From: an uncultured Lachnospiraceae bacterium
GTDB lineage: Bacteria > Bacillota > Clostridia > Lachnospirales > Lachnospiraceae
Direction: 5' to 3'
DNA length: 64,000 nucleotides
Assembly: GCA_910577785.1 (NCBI GenBank)
Contig: CAJTNT010000018.1
Location: 1-64,000, forward strand
Numbering within the stretch: position 1 is the stretch's first letter; every line of letters begins with the position of its first letter. The notes beneath the pieces are model-generated. The model worked only from the letters and a program-made list of their open reading frames with translations, ran no database searches and had not been told where the DNA came from. Below are positions 16,167 to 25,784 of this stretch, piece by piece. The translations under genes were made by a program, and so were the position numbers.

Positions 16167-16676
16167 GTGCCAGGTACAGATATGAAGAGAAAAGATACGT
16201 TGGGCTTTTGGATAAAGACCCTTGATAACCTGTTCTTCCGTAATATGATTGCATATGAGACGTGCCAGGAGGGAATGGATGAGGTTACGGTTATGCATGG
16301 CTGGATTCTGGGGTTCCTCTATGAGAACCAGGAACGGCTGATTTTCCAGAAAGACATTGAGGCAGAATTTTCGATTGCCAGGTCTACGGTCACCGCCATT
16401 GTAAAGCTGATGGAGAAGAAAGGCTATATCCAGCGGGAGTCCGTGCCATCGGACGCACGCTTGAAGAAACTGGTGCTGACACAGCGGGGCAGGCAGATCC
16501 ATGAGCAGCATATCTGCCATGTCGATATCTTGGAGGCGCAGTGCAAGCGGGGGATTTCCCAGGAGGAAATGCAGGCCTTCCTTTCCGTGGCGGAGAAGCT
16601 GCGGCGGAACCTGGAAGAGGATATTGTACGATATAAGGATACGAGGGGACGGTTTAGAAAAAATGCACGGCGGTAG
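16167..16676 (+). CDS. MarR family transcriptional regulator
   Basis: Winged-helix regulator (169 aa). Residues about 55-115 form the DNA-binding domain: FQKDIEAEFSIARSTVTAIVKLMEKKGYIQR as helix-turn-helix, followed by the wing with SDARLKKLVLT, the usual MarR D-R loop. AGGGGGATATTTTT leads to a GTG at 16167; an ATG at 16182 has no good ribosome binding site. It probably represses the adjacent ABC exporter and itself until a toxic ligand binds. Confidence 0.88.
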   Translation: MPGTDMKRKDTLGFWIKTLDNLFFRNMIAYETCQEGMDEVTVMHGWILGFLYENQERLIFQKDIEAEFSIARSTVTAIVKLMEKKGYIQRESVPSDARLKKLVLTQRGRQIHEQHICHVDILEAQCKRGISQEEMQAFLSVAEKLRRNLEEDIVRYKDTRGRFRKNARR

Positions 16677-16786
16677 CCGGTTGGTATATATTGATGTCAG
16701 GATACCGTCTCTTACGGGCCAAACCGCTTGCTTCTGAGGCCGTAGGGGTATGGTTCCAATATATAAAACAATAAGGAGGATTCGGA

Positions 16787-18538
16787 ATGGTAAAAACGAT
16801 TTTAAGCCAGGTCAAAGAGTTTAAAAAAGACTCTTTGCTGACGCCGGTCTTTATGATTCTGGAAGTCATTATGGAGATGGTGATTCCCCTGCTGATGGCT
16901 GCCATTATCGACAACGGCGTGGAGAAGGGCAATCTGCCCTATATTTACAAGACAGGCGCGATCATGATGGTGATGGCGGTGTTCGGCCTGGCAGCGGGGA
17001 TGCTGGGCGCAAAATACGCCGCCAGCGCGTCTACGGGATTGGCCAGGAACCTGCGGCAGACGATGTTTGACAACATCCAGGGATTTTCCTTTGCCAACAT
17101 AGACAAATTTTCTACGGCCGGGCTGGTGACCCGCCTGACCACGGATGTGACCAATATCCAGAACGCATACCAGATGATCCTGCGTATGTGCGTCCGTGCG
17201 CCGTTCAGCATGGTCACGGCCATGGTGATGGCATTCTGGATTAATGCGAAGCTGGCAAGCGTTTATCTGATTGCCGTGGTTCTGCTGGGGGCATGCCTTT
17301 TCTTTATTATGGGGAAGGCGACCCGTTATTTCAAGCAGATTTTCCCCAAATATGATGAATTGAACGCCAGTGTCCAGGAAAACGTGTCTGCGATCCGGGT
17401 CGTGAAGGCCTATGTCCGCGAGGATTATGAAAATGAGCGTTTTACCAAGGCCAGCGGCAATATTTACCGGATGTTCAGCAAGGCGGAGAATATCCTCACC
17501 TGGAATGCGCCGCTGATGCAGGTAACCGTGTATGGCTGCATCCTTGCCATCAGCTGGCTGGGAGCCAAAATGATTATCATGGACGCACTTACGACCGGGC
17601 AGCTGATGAGCCTGATGGCCTACTGTATGAACATCCTGATGAGCCTAATGATGCTGTCGATGATTTTCGTCATGGTTACGATGAGTACGGCCAGTGCGGA
17701 ACGTATTGCTGAGGTCATAAAGGAAGAGAGCACCCTTTCGAACCCGCCCCATCCGATCCAGGAAGTGCCGGATGGCAGCATTGTCTTTGACCATGTGGAC
17801 TTTGCCTATCGTGAGAACAGTGAAGAGCCGGTGCTAAAGGATATCTGCCTGGATATCCATGCGGGCGAGACGGTTGGCATTATCGGTGGGACAGGAAGCG
17901 CAAAGTCCAGCCTGGTAAGCCTGATTAGCCGCCTCTATGACGTGACCGCCGGCAGCGTGTCCGTCGGCGGCATCAATGTGAAGGAATACGACATGGAGCA
18001 GCTGCGCAACCAGGTATCTGTGGTGCTGCAGAAAAACGTGCTGTTTTCCGGCACCATTTTAGAGAACCTGCGCTGGGGAGATAAAAATGCCACCAGGGAA
18101 GAATGTATGCGCGCCTGCAGGATGGCTTGCGCCGATGAATTTATTGAGCAGTTCCCGGCGCAATATGACACTTATATTGAGCAGGGCGGCAGCAATGTGT
18201 CCGGTGGGCAGAAGCAGCGTCTGTGTATTGCTCGTGCATTGCTGAAGAAGCCCAAAATCCTGATTCTGGATGATTCTACCAGTGCGGTGGACACTGCTAC
18301 GGACCGCAAGATCCGTGAGGCCTTTGCCACGGAAATCCCAGATACGACGAAGCTGATTATTGCCCAGCGTATTTCCAGCGTGCAGAATGCAGACCGCATT
18401 ATTGTGATGGAGAAAGGCAGGGTGGCAGATTTCGGCACCCATGAGGAATTATTGCAGACAAGCGAGATTTACCGTGACGTCTACGAGTCGCAGACCGGAG
18501 GCGGCGGAGACTTTGACCAAGAGGGAGGTGGGGAATAA
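16787..18538 (+). CDS. ABC multidrug exporter half-transporter with degenerate ATP site
   Basis: Membrane domain (six helices, about 1-310) fused to an ATPase domain (583 aa). Walker A is GGTGSAKS (367-374, Ala where Gly is usual), Walker B ends in Asp-Asp (D495-D496) instead of Asp-Glu, and the switch residue is Gln527 instead of His; the signature VSGGQ is intact. These are the hallmarks of the degenerate-site partner in heterodimeric exporters of the TM287/288 and BmrCD type. The next gene starts on the last base of this one. Substrates are probably drugs or lipophilic toxins. Confidence 0.92.
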   Translation: MVKTILSQVKEFKKDSLLTPVFMILEVIMEMVIPLLMAAIIDNGVEKGNLPYIYKTGAIMMVMAVFGLAAGMLGAKYAASASTGLARNLRQTMFDNIQGFSFANIDKFSTAGLVTRLTTDVTNIQNAYQMILRMCVRAPFSMVTAMVMAFWINAKLASVYLIAVVLLGACLFFIMGKATRYFKQIFPKYDELNASVQENVSAIRVVKAYVREDYENERFTKASGNIYRMFSKAENILTWNAPLMQVTVYGCILAISWLGAKMIIMDALTTGQLMSLMAYCMNILMSLMMLSMIFVMVTMSTASAERIAEVIKEESTLSNPPHPIQEVPDGSIVFDHVDFAYRENSEEPVLKDICLDIHAGETVGIIGGTGSAKSSLVSLISRLYDVTAGSVSVGGINVKEYDMEQLRNQVSVVLQKNVLFSGTILENLRWGDKNATREECMRACRMACADEFIEQFPAQYDTYIEQGGSNVSGGQKQRLCIARALLKKPKILILDDSTSAVDTATDRKIREAFATEIPDTTKLIIAQRISSVQNADRIIVMEKGRVADFGTHEELLQTSEIYRDVYESQTGGGGDFDQEGGGE

Positions 18539-20472
18539 TGGCAGCGGAGAAAACGAAGCAACCTATGGGGAGGGGACCTAGGGGGCCAAAGCCCAAAATT
18601 AAGAACCCGGGGAAATTATTTGCCAGGCTGATGAAATATATCCTGGCAAAATACAAATTCCATATCCTGGTGGTAGTGATCGGCATTTTTGTAGGCGTGC
18701 TTGCCAACGTGCAGGGAACCCTATTTATGCAGACGCTGATTGACGTCTATATCCTGCCGATGATTGGCGCCGAAAATCCGGATTTTGCCCCTTTGGCGGC
18801 AGCAATCTTCCGCGTGGCCGCTTTTTACGGCGTTGGCGCATTGTCCACCTTTATTTATAACCGCGTGATGGTAAGGGTTACCCAGGGGACGCTGCGGGAT
18901 CTGCGGGATGATATGTTTACCCATATGGAAGGCCTGCCCATCAAATATTTTGACACCCATTCCCATGGGGATATTATGTCCATTTACACCAATGACATCG
19001 ATACCCTGCGCCAGATGATCAGCCAGAGCATGCCCCAGCTGCTGTCGAGCGTGATTACAGTTGTGAGCATCCTGATCAGTATGCTGGCGCTCAACGTGCC
19101 GCTGACGGCTGTAACCTTATTGATGGTAGGGATTATGATGTTTGCCACCAAGACATTTGCCGGCAGGAGCGGGAAGTATTTCATTGCCCAGCAGAGGGAT
19201 ATCGGTAAAGTGAACGGCTATATTGAGGAAATGATGGAAGGGCAGAAAGTCGTGAAGGTATTCTGCCATGAGGAGGAGAGCCGCAGACGTTTCCGCGAGC
19301 TGAACGAGGAATTGTTTGTAAGCGCCAACAACGCCAATAAATTCGCCAATATGCTAGGCCCGGTCAATGCCCAGCTGGGCAACGTAAGCTATGTGGTCTG
19401 CGCCATTGTCGGCGGCGTCCTGGCCATGAACAAGGTCGGCGGCTTTACCCTGGGAGGCCTAGCAAGTTTTCTGACTTTTAACCGTAGCTTCAATATGCCC
19501 ATCAACCAGGTGAGCCAGCAGCTCAACAGCGTGGTGATGGCGCTGGCAGGCGCGGAACGTGTCTTTGCGCTGCTGGATGAGCAGCCGGAGGCGGACAAAG
19601 GTTATGTGACCCTGGTAAATGCGAAGCGCGAGCATGGAAAATTAGTGGAATCCGAAAAGCGCACCGGCCTGTGGGCATGGAAACATTTCCACCAGGCAGA
19701 CGGCACGACCGATTACATTGAACTGACAGGGGATGTAGTATTCGATGGCGTGGACTTTGGCTACAGCCCGGAAAAAATTGTGCTGCATGATGTCAAGATG
19801 TACGCCAATGCAGGCCAGAAAATTGCCTTCGTAGGCTCCACCGGGGCAGGGAAGACAACGATTACGAACCTGATTAACCGGTTTTATGATATCCAGGATG
19901 GTAAGATCCGCTATGACGGCATCAATGTCAACAAAATCAAGAAGGCGGATCTGCGCCGTTCCCTGGGGATCGTGCTGCAGGATACCCATCTGTTTACCAA
20001 TACGGTAATGGAAAATATCCGCTATGGCAAGTTAGATGCTACCGATGAAGAAGTGATTGCCGCCGCCAAGCTGGCCAATGCAGACCAGTTTATCCGCAGG
20101 CTGCCCGAAGGCTACCAGACAATGCTGACGGGGGACGGCGCCAATTTAAGCCAGGGGCAGCGGCAGCTTTTGGCCATTGCACGTGCGGCTGTGGCTGACC
20201 CGCCGGTACTGATTCTGGATGAGGCCACAAGCTCGATTGACACCAGGACGGAACGCCTGGTGCAGGATGGCATGGATAAATTGATGCAGGGGAGGACTAC
20301 CTTCGTGATTGCGCACCGCTTATCGACAGTAAAGAATAGTGACTGCATAATGGTATTGGAGAAGGGGCGAGTGATTGAGCGGGGGACCCATGAGGAACTG
20401 ATAGGGCAGCGTGGGAGATATTACCAGCTGTATACGGGCAAGACGCCGGGGCTTGGCGTGGCGGCGGAGTAG
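18538..20472 (+). CDS. ABC multidrug exporter half-transporter with catalytic ATP site
   Basis: Partner of the preceding protein (644 aa). It has an N-terminal basic proline/glycine-rich extension, six membrane helices (about 40-340), an acidic/basic linker and the ATPase domain. Walker A GSTGAGKT, Walker B LILDEATSSID with catalytic Glu, and switch His in IAHRLSTV are all canonical, but the signature is LSQGQ rather than LSGGQ. Combined with the partner this gives one full site (this Walker motifs plus partner signature) and one degenerate site. ATG overlaps the upstream stop by one base (TAATG). Confidence 0.92.
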   Translation: MAAEKTKQPMGRGPRGPKPKIKNPGKLFARLMKYILAKYKFHILVVVIGIFVGVLANVQGTLFMQTLIDVYILPMIGAENPDFAPLAAAIFRVAAFYGVGALSTFIYNRVMVRVTQGTLRDLRDDMFTHMEGLPIKYFDTHSHGDIMSIYTNDIDTLRQMISQSMPQLLSSVITVVSILISMLALNVPLTAVTLLMVGIMMFATKTFAGRSGKYFIAQQRDIGKVNGYIEEMMEGQKVVKVFCHEEESRRRFRELNEELFVSANNANKFANMLGPVNAQLGNVSYVVCAIVGGVLAMNKVGGFTLGGLASFLTFNRSFNMPINQVSQQLNSVVMALAGAERVFALLDEQPEADKGYVTLVNAKREHGKLVESEKRTGLWAWKHFHQADGTTDYIELTGDVVFDGVDFGYSPEKIVLHDVKMYANAGQKIAFVGSTGAGKTTITNLINRFYDIQDGKIRYDGINVNKIKKADLRRSLGIVLQDTHLFTNTVMENIRYGKLDATDEEVIAAAKLANADQFIRRLPEGYQTMLTGDGANLSQGQRQLLAIARAAVADPPVLILDEATSSIDTRTERLVQDGMDKLMQGRTTFVIAHRLSTVKNSDCIMVLEKGRVIERGTHEELIGQRGRYYQLYTGKTPGLGVAAE

Positions 20473-20612
20473 GGGAAATTTTTTGGAAATAGATTGCAAC
20501 ATTTCGTGCCTTTCAAGGCTCTTATGTTATGATTGGCCAAAAGGAACCGATAAAATAATTGTGAAGGTATCGCACAGTTACCTTCTAAAATCAAAAGAAA
20601 GGAAGGAAATGT

Positions 20613-21515
20613 ATGAGGAATGCAATCAAAAAAATCAGTTTATGCCTACTGGCATGCCTGTTGGCGTTTACCAATATCCAGACTGTGTCCGCAAAGACAG
20701 GGCTTCCGGCCAGAGAGGCTGTTTTTACGCCAACCGTATTTCTAAAAGAGGTTACAGAGAATACCAATTCTATCCCTGTCTATGTATATGATAACACAAC
20801 TCTTTATGTAAAAAACGGCGGCCAGGTCATTTTCCAGAGGAATTACCCCAATGGCGGCCTAAAGAATGTGAAGATTGCCAGACAGGCCGGCGGCAGCAAG
20901 CTTGCCTTCTATCTTGTGGCAAAGCGCAATGGGAAACGGGGCAAGACGGTGACTAGGACCGTTAAGAGCCTTCCAGCAGTTGCGCCGGAGACGTTCAGCA
21001 TTACCATGAAGGCGCCAAACCTTACCAAATGCAAGCTTACGAATAAGACAACGAAAGTGGTTGTGACTGCTTACAAAGGCACGACCCTTGTGATTAAAAA
21101 TGAGAAAAAGATTCTCAAGACCGTAGACTTCAAGAAAACGGGGGAGAAGAAAATCACCATCCCCAAACAGAAAAGCGGCACATTGTACTTCTATACCAGG
21201 AAGGGCAATTTAAGGAGTGGGGTAGTTGCCAGAACCGTGCAGGACGTCATTGCCCCATCCGCCCCCAAATTAAGGATCCGCAGCAACAGACTCTATGTAA
21301 AAGGCGAAGTGGGTGCGAAAATTTACTTTAGGGGGAGGAATGGCTGGCGATATACAGGCGTCATCCTGACCAGTGCATGGCAGGCTGTTGATACAAACGC
21401 CGACGGCGGGATGAAATCATTCAAAGTCTACTTAAAAGACGCAGCCGGGAACAAAGGGAAGGTTACGCAGATTAAGAACAAAAATGCAGGCAAGACATCG
21501 CTTCCCGTTGATTAA
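20613..21515 (+). CDS. Secreted Ig-like repeat protein
   Basis: A 300-residue lysine-rich secreted protein of unknown function. Signal peptide about 1-27 (LCLLACLLAF..VSA). It contains three beta-rich repeats of about 80-90 residues that share VYVYDNTTLYVKN, VTAYKGTTLVIKN and RSNRLYVKGEVG elements, like Ig-like domains in Lachnospiraceae surface proteins. No catalytic motif. AAAGGAAGG precedes the ATG. It probably binds wall or matrix. It is monocistronic, and upstream lies a small stem (GAAGGTA/TACCTTC, 20563-20585). Confidence 0.7.
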   Translation: MRNAIKKISLCLLACLLAFTNIQTVSAKTGLPAREAVFTPTVFLKEVTENTNSIPVYVYDNTTLYVKNGGQVIFQRNYPNGGLKNVKIARQAGGSKLAFYLVAKRNGKRGKTVTRTVKSLPAVAPETFSITMKAPNLTKCKLTNKTTKVVVTAYKGTTLVIKNEKKILKTVDFKKTGEKKITIPKQKSGTLYFYTRKGNLRSGVVARTVQDVIAPSAPKLRIRSNRLYVKGEVGAKIYFRGRNGWRYTGVILTSAWQAVDTNADGGMKSFKVYLKDAAGNKGKVTQIKNKNAGKTSLPVD

Positions 21516-21523
21516 TGAGTGCG

Positions 21524-21586
21524 GCAAAGCTGCCATAGAAGGAGAGAGCCTATCTTCCTTGCTATGGCAGCTTTGCTGTTATATTT
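21524..21586 (+). terminator. Terminator hairpin
   Basis: GCAAAGCTGCCATAG (21524-21538) and CTATGGCAGCTTTGC (21562-21576) form a perfect 15-bp stem followed by a T-rich stretch (TGTTATATTTT). It ends the Ig-like protein gene. Confidence 0.75.
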
Positions 21587-21666
21587 TGCTTGTAGGTTTC
21601 TCCATAATATGGTACGATAAACGCATCGGTAACGCTATAAAGCAGAGACGAAAGGAGCATCAGAAT

Positions 21667-22608
21667 ATGAAGAAATACGGCTTTGGTGTAGACATTGGAG
21701 GAACTACCTGCAAGATCGGCCTGTTTGAGACGGCAGGGCAGGTGGTGGATAAGTGGGAAATCCCTACGGATACCAGCGCACAGGGGACAAACATCCTCCC
21801 AGACATTGCGGCATCCCTCTTGGAGAAATTGAAGGAGAAGGGGATCTCCAAGGAAGAAATCGAAGGAATCGGAATTGGCATTCCGGGGCCGGTGGATGGC
21901 AATGGCCTTGTGCCCATGTGCGTAAACCTGGGCTGGAAGGATGTAGACGTGCCAAAGGAAATGCAGTCCCTGATGGAAGGCATTCCCGTAAAGGCCGGAA
22001 ACGATGCGAATGTAGCTGCATTGGGCGAGATGTGGCAGGGCGGCGGCAAAGGCTGCCAGAACCTTGTCATGGTGACGTTGGGTACAGGCGTCGGCGGGGG
22101 CATTATCCTCCATGGCCAGATTGTGGCCGGGGCAAACGGGGCTGGCGGCGAGATTGGCCATATTACCGTTAATCCCCATGAATCCATCGCCTGCAACTGC
22201 GGCAGGAAGGGCTGTCTGGAGCAGTATGCTTCTGCAACGGGGATTACGCGCCTTGCCAAAGAACGTCTGGCCAAGGAACACGAAACATCCCTCCTGGATC
22301 AGTCAGATGAGATTTCCGCAAAAGCCGTTTTTGACGCCTACAAGCAACAGGACAAAGTGGCGCAGGAAATCGTGGAGAAATTTGCAAGGATACTGGGAAG
22401 CGCCCTCAGCAACATTGCCTGCGTAGCAGACCCAGAAGTTTTTGTGATTGGCGGCGGCGTCTCCAAAGCAGGCGCGCCTTTGATCGAAGCCATAGAGAAA
22501 TATTACAGGGAAGCGGCTTTCTCATCCTGCATAGATACTAGATTTGCTTTGGCTGCCCTTGGCAATGACGCCGGGATTTACGGCGGCGTAAAAATGATTC
22601 TGGAATAA
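21667..22608 (+). CDS. glk: ROK family glucokinase
   Basis: Phosphorylates glucose with ATP (313 aa). The N-terminal phosphate-binding motif VDIGGTTCKIG, the sugar-binding GNDANVAALGE with catalytic Asp, LGTGVGGGI, EIGHI, and the ROK zinc motif CNCGRKGCLEQYAS are all present. AAAGGAG ahead of 21667 decides the start; the frame is open 183 bases further upstream but through the terminator of the previous gene. Non-PTS glucose, for example from intracellular disaccharide cleavage, would enter glycolysis here. Confidence 0.93.
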   Translation: MKKYGFGVDIGGTTCKIGLFETAGQVVDKWEIPTDTSAQGTNILPDIAASLLEKLKEKGISKEEIEGIGIGIPGPVDGNGLVPMCVNLGWKDVDVPKEMQSLMEGIPVKAGNDANVAALGEMWQGGGKGCQNLVMVTLGTGVGGGIILHGQIVAGANGAGGEIGHITVNPHESIACNCGRKGCLEQYASATGITRLAKERLAKEHETSLLDQSDEISAKAVFDAYKQQDKVAQEIVEKFARILGSALSNIACVADPEVFVIGGGVSKAGAPLIEAIEKYYREAAFSSCIDTRFALAALGNDAGIYGGVKMILE

Positions 22609-22687
22609 AGGATGTTCTGTATGCGGGATTTTATGGTGGAGCTGTAACGGCTCGGCAGGCCTGCGCATTTACTGCGCTGGCCGTGAG

Positions 22688-22728
22688 AAAGTGGGGAGGC
22701 TGCGTTTCTGTATGAACCTTCCCACTTT
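22688..22728. repeat. Palindromic intergenic repeat (GCGTTTCTG family)
   Basis: AAAGTGGGGAGG pairs with CCTTCCCACTTT around a loop containing TGCGTTTCTG. It may serve as terminator of glk. The same core, GGGAG then GCGTTTCTG then CTTCCC, recurs at 31993-32020 and 48691-48718, so this is a repeat family. A second small stem lies just before it (GCGCAT/ACTGCGC region, 22665-22685). Confidence 0.55.
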
Positions 22729-22859
22729 TGAAGCGGCTCATATAGACCCATAAAAAGTAATTTTAGAAAGAATCCTACAAAATTGCAGTCCCAAAAATAG
22801 AAAATGTTATAAAATAGTAATGAAAAAGTAATATTTACATAAAAAATTTAAGATGTGTC

Positions 22860-22888
22860 TTGAATCTCCTGTGAAAAAAGATTATTAT
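22860..22888 (+). promoter_or_regulatory. Promoter for Big2/NlpC hydrolase gene
   Basis: TTGAAT (22860-22865), 17-base spacer, TATTAT (22883-22888), within an AT-rich stretch. It leaves a leader of about 150 bases before the ATG at 23044. Confidence 0.6.
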
Positions 22889-22915
22889 AGAAGGAAAGTG
22901 AATCTGATTGTTGTT

Positions 22916-23018
22916 GGATGGCAGAGATTTCTATAAGGCTGCAATTCCCAGTTCAGGAATGCGTATCAATGGCGTGTTCTATAAGGATATGCTTCAGGGA
23001 ATCTGCTGTCCCATCACC
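22916..23018 (+). ncRNA. Candidate structured leader of cell-wall hydrolase gene
   Basis: The first arm (GGATGGCAGAGATTTC) can pair with the last (GGGAATCTGCTGTCCCATC) with bulges, and an inner stem pairs GCGTATC with GATATGC. The segment TTCTATAAGG occurs twice inside (about 22927 and 22979). It does not match the c-di-GMP or c-di-AMP riboswitch consensus I know. A cis-regulatory RNA is possible but unproven. Confidence 0.3.
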
Positions 23019-23043
23019 TTTATGCACAGGAGGCATTACACAA

Positions 23044-25737
23044 ATGAATTACAAAAAAGTTTTATCCATCGTTTTGGGCTGCTTGCTTTTTATAGAGACG
23101 CCCTTTAGCGCCCAGGCAGTTTCCCTTTCATCTGTAATTTCCCCAAAGACAAATATTGTAGGAGAACAATCCGTTTCAGATAAAATAGAACCATCCGAAG
23201 GGGATTCCCCTTCCCAAGAATCAGAAGAATTATTGATTTCCGATACAGCAGAGCAGGCAGAAGTGATTTCCCCTTCCCAAGAGCCATCGGAAGAGCTGCC
23301 TTCTTCCCAAGAGCCAGCAAGAGAGGAGCCTTCTTCCCAAGAGGCGGCAGAAAATGGAGAAACGTCAATTTTCGGCCAAGAACAGCAGGCAGAGGATCCA
23401 TCTGTGCCCAGAAACGCCCAGGAAGGCAAAAACACAGAAGAATGTTCCTTAAACCACGCTGCTTATCTACTGCCGGTGGGCGGCGCCGTACAGCTGCAGC
23501 TAGGCAGTGAAGCGCCGGAAGAAGCAAAAGAAGCAGAGATTACATGGGCTTCCGACCGGGAAGATGTGGCTGTGGTAGCAGCGGACGGAACCGTAACGGC
23601 ACAGCAGGAGGGACAGGCTGTCATTACCGCCACATTTGCCATTTCGGATGAAACAGGTATCCGTACTGTTACCGCTTCCTGCCAGATTACCGTAAGGAAG
23701 CCGCTTGCCCTGAGCCAGGCATCCCTCACGCTCTATACGGGGAAAGCCACGACCCTGAAAGCAGAGGGGGTTTCACAGGAAGCGGTTGTATGGAAATCGT
23801 CCAATCCGCAGGTTGCCACAGTCAATGCCAAGGGTAAAATCACGGCGCAGAAAGCAGGGACGGCTCAGATAACGGCTACCATAGACGGCTTGTCAGCCAC
23901 CTGCCAGGTTGAGGTAAAAAAGCCAGAGCTGGAATTAAAGGCCAAGGCAACCGTCTATCTGAACAGCAGCCTGACCCTCAAAGCGACAGCCGCCCCCAAG
24001 GGCAAAATTACATGGAAGTCCTCAAATGCCAAGATTGCAGAGGTAACCAGCAAAGGGAAGATAAAGCCCAAAAAGATAGGCAAGGTTACGATTACAGCTG
24101 CGTGCAATGGGGTGAAAAAGCAGTGTAAGGTAACGGTTAAGAAATCCTCGATTAAGCTGAATGCCCAGGAGAAAATCCTCTTTGAGGAAAATAAATGCAA
24201 GATAAAGGCCTCTGCCAATCCCGTAAAGGAACTGGAATGGGTTTCATCTAACACAAAGGTTGCCAAAGTAGATGACGATGGGACGATTGTAGGGCTGAAG
24301 GCCGGCAAGGCAATGATTACGGCCACTGTCCCTGGCGCCAAGGCCAGCTGCGAGGTGGAAGTACTCAACAACAACCACAAGCTGAACCACAGCGCCCAGA
24401 GGCTGATGAAGGGAAAGAGTACCACATTGTATCTGAAAAATATTTCAGAACAGGATTCGGTTTCCTTTTCCCTTTCCGACAAGTCCAAGGGCGTGGCAAA
24501 GATTTCTGTCTCTGGGAACCAATGCAAAGTAACCGCCAAGAAGGCAGGAGAGGTTACGCTGAAGGCCTCTTATCAGGTGATGGTAGACGGCCAGTGGGTG
24601 AAGGGCGAGTCTGACTGTGACATAGAAGTGATCGACAGTGGGATTGTGCAGCAGCAGAATTCTGTGGCAGTAAAGGCCAAGAAGAGCCTGACCCTGAAAA
24701 ACGTAGAGAAAAAAGACTTGGAGATTGCCCAGACAGAATGGGTTTCCTCAGACCCGGCGGTTGCCCAGATCAGCAGCAAGGGCGTAGTGACTGGGAAGAA
24801 AGAGGGGAAGGCCAGCATTACTGCGACAGTAAGTTATTCTGACGGTACGGCGGTAACGTACGATACGGATGTCCGTGTCTCCAAGCCGAGGACAGCCTCT
24901 AAAGTTACCGTGTTAAGCCTGGGGAAGGCCAAAACGATAAAGGTGGAGGGCCTCAATTCCTATAGTACGGTAGCATGGAAGGTCAAAGACAGCAGCCTGG
25001 CTTCTGTCGATAACAATGGCGTAGTCACAGCCAAGGGTACGGCAGGGACGACAGAGGTTATCATTACGGCAGATGGCAAGAAGATCAAGGAGAAGCTGGT
25101 TATTACCAATCCCCAGCTGAAGTCCGGCGAGGTTATGCTGGCTACCGGGAAAAAGAAAAAGATGCCAATCACAGGGGTATCTTCCAAAAGCAAGATTACA
25201 TATACTTCCAAGGATACCTCCATTGCAACGGTAAGTAAGTCCGGCGTAATTAAGGCCAAGTCCAGCGGAAAGACAAAGATTATTGCAAAAGCGGACGGCG
25301 TGAAGCTGGTATTCCAGGTAAAGGTTGTCAATAAGCGCGCCCTTTCTGCCTGTGCAAAAGGGCTTAAGATTATCAACAGTTCTACCTACAGCCAAGCTAG
25401 GCGTATGTCTCAGGGATACTACGATTGCAGCGCCTTGGTTTTCCGTGCCTATGACTGTGATGCGGGGCTGTTGGGCGGGATGCCTTCCTGGGCGCCGACG
25501 GCAGCTTCTATGGCGGCGCATTTGGAAAGCACAGGGAAGGTCATTTCCTATACCGGCGTGGATGCCTCCAAGCTCCTGCCGGGCGACCTGATTTTCTACA
25601 GCAACGGCAGGAATGGCAGATACCGTAATATTTACCATGTCTCCATGTATTATGGGGATGGCTACCGTTTAGAGAAGCCCTTGCGGGCATATAATAGATG
25701 GGGGAATATTGCGATGATTGCCAGGCCCTTGAAATAG
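23044..25737 (+). CDS. Secreted Big2-repeat protein with C-terminal NlpC/P60 peptidase
   Basis: An 897-residue surface hydrolase. Signal peptide about 1-24 (ending SAQA); an acidic low-complexity linker with repeated SSQEP/SPSQE (about 50-130); seven to eight Big2-type Ig-like repeats (about 140-765, recurring WKSSNPQVATV, WVSSDPAVAQI, YTSKDTSIATV); then an NlpC/P60-like domain with Cys795 in DCSALV and His865 in YHVSMYYG. It likely cleaves peptidoglycan stem peptides. AGGAGG at 23029-23034 sets the start; an earlier in-frame start at 22918 would delete the signal peptide. Confidence 0.85.
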   Translation: MNYKKVLSIVLGCLLFIETPFSAQAVSLSSVISPKTNIVGEQSVSDKIEPSEGDSPSQESEELLISDTAEQAEVISPSQEPSEELPSSQEPAREEPSSQEAAENGETSIFGQEQQAEDPSVPRNAQEGKNTEECSLNHAAYLLPVGGAVQLQLGSEAPEEAKEAEITWASDREDVAVVAADGTVTAQQEGQAVITATFAISDETGIRTVTASCQITVRKPLALSQASLTLYTGKATTLKAEGVSQEAVVWKSSNPQVATVNAKGKITAQKAGTAQITATIDGLSATCQVEVKKPELELKAKATVYLNSSLTLKATAAPKGKITWKSSNAKIAEVTSKGKIKPKKIGKVTITAACNGVKKQCKVTVKKSSIKLNAQEKILFEENKCKIKASANPVKELEWVSSNTKVAKVDDDGTIVGLKAGKAMITATVPGAKASCEVEVLNNNHKLNHSAQRLMKGKSTTLYLKNISEQDSVSFSLSDKSKGVAKISVSGNQCKVTAKKAGEVTLKASYQVMVDGQWVKGESDCDIEVIDSGIVQQQNSVAVKAKKSLTLKNVEKKDLEIAQTEWVSSDPAVAQISSKGVVTGKKEGKASITATVSYSDGTAVTYDTDVRVSKPRTASKVTVLSLGKAKTIKVEGLNSYSTVAWKVKDSSLASVDNNGVVTAKGTAGTTEVIITADGKKIKEKLVITNPQLKSGEVMLATGKKKKMPITGVSSKSKITYTSKDTSIATVSKSGVIKAKSSGKTKIIAKADGVKLVFQVKVVNKRALSACAKGLKIINSSTYSQARRMSQGYYDCSALVFRAYDCDAGLLGGMPSWAPTAASMAAHLESTGKVISYTGVDASKLLPGDLIFYSNGRNGRYRNIYHVSMYYGDGYRLEKPLRAYNRWGNIAMIARPLK

Positions 25738-25784
25738 ATAGGGGAAGCAGATTTGCGGGAAACAGATGAGGAGGCATGGCAGGG

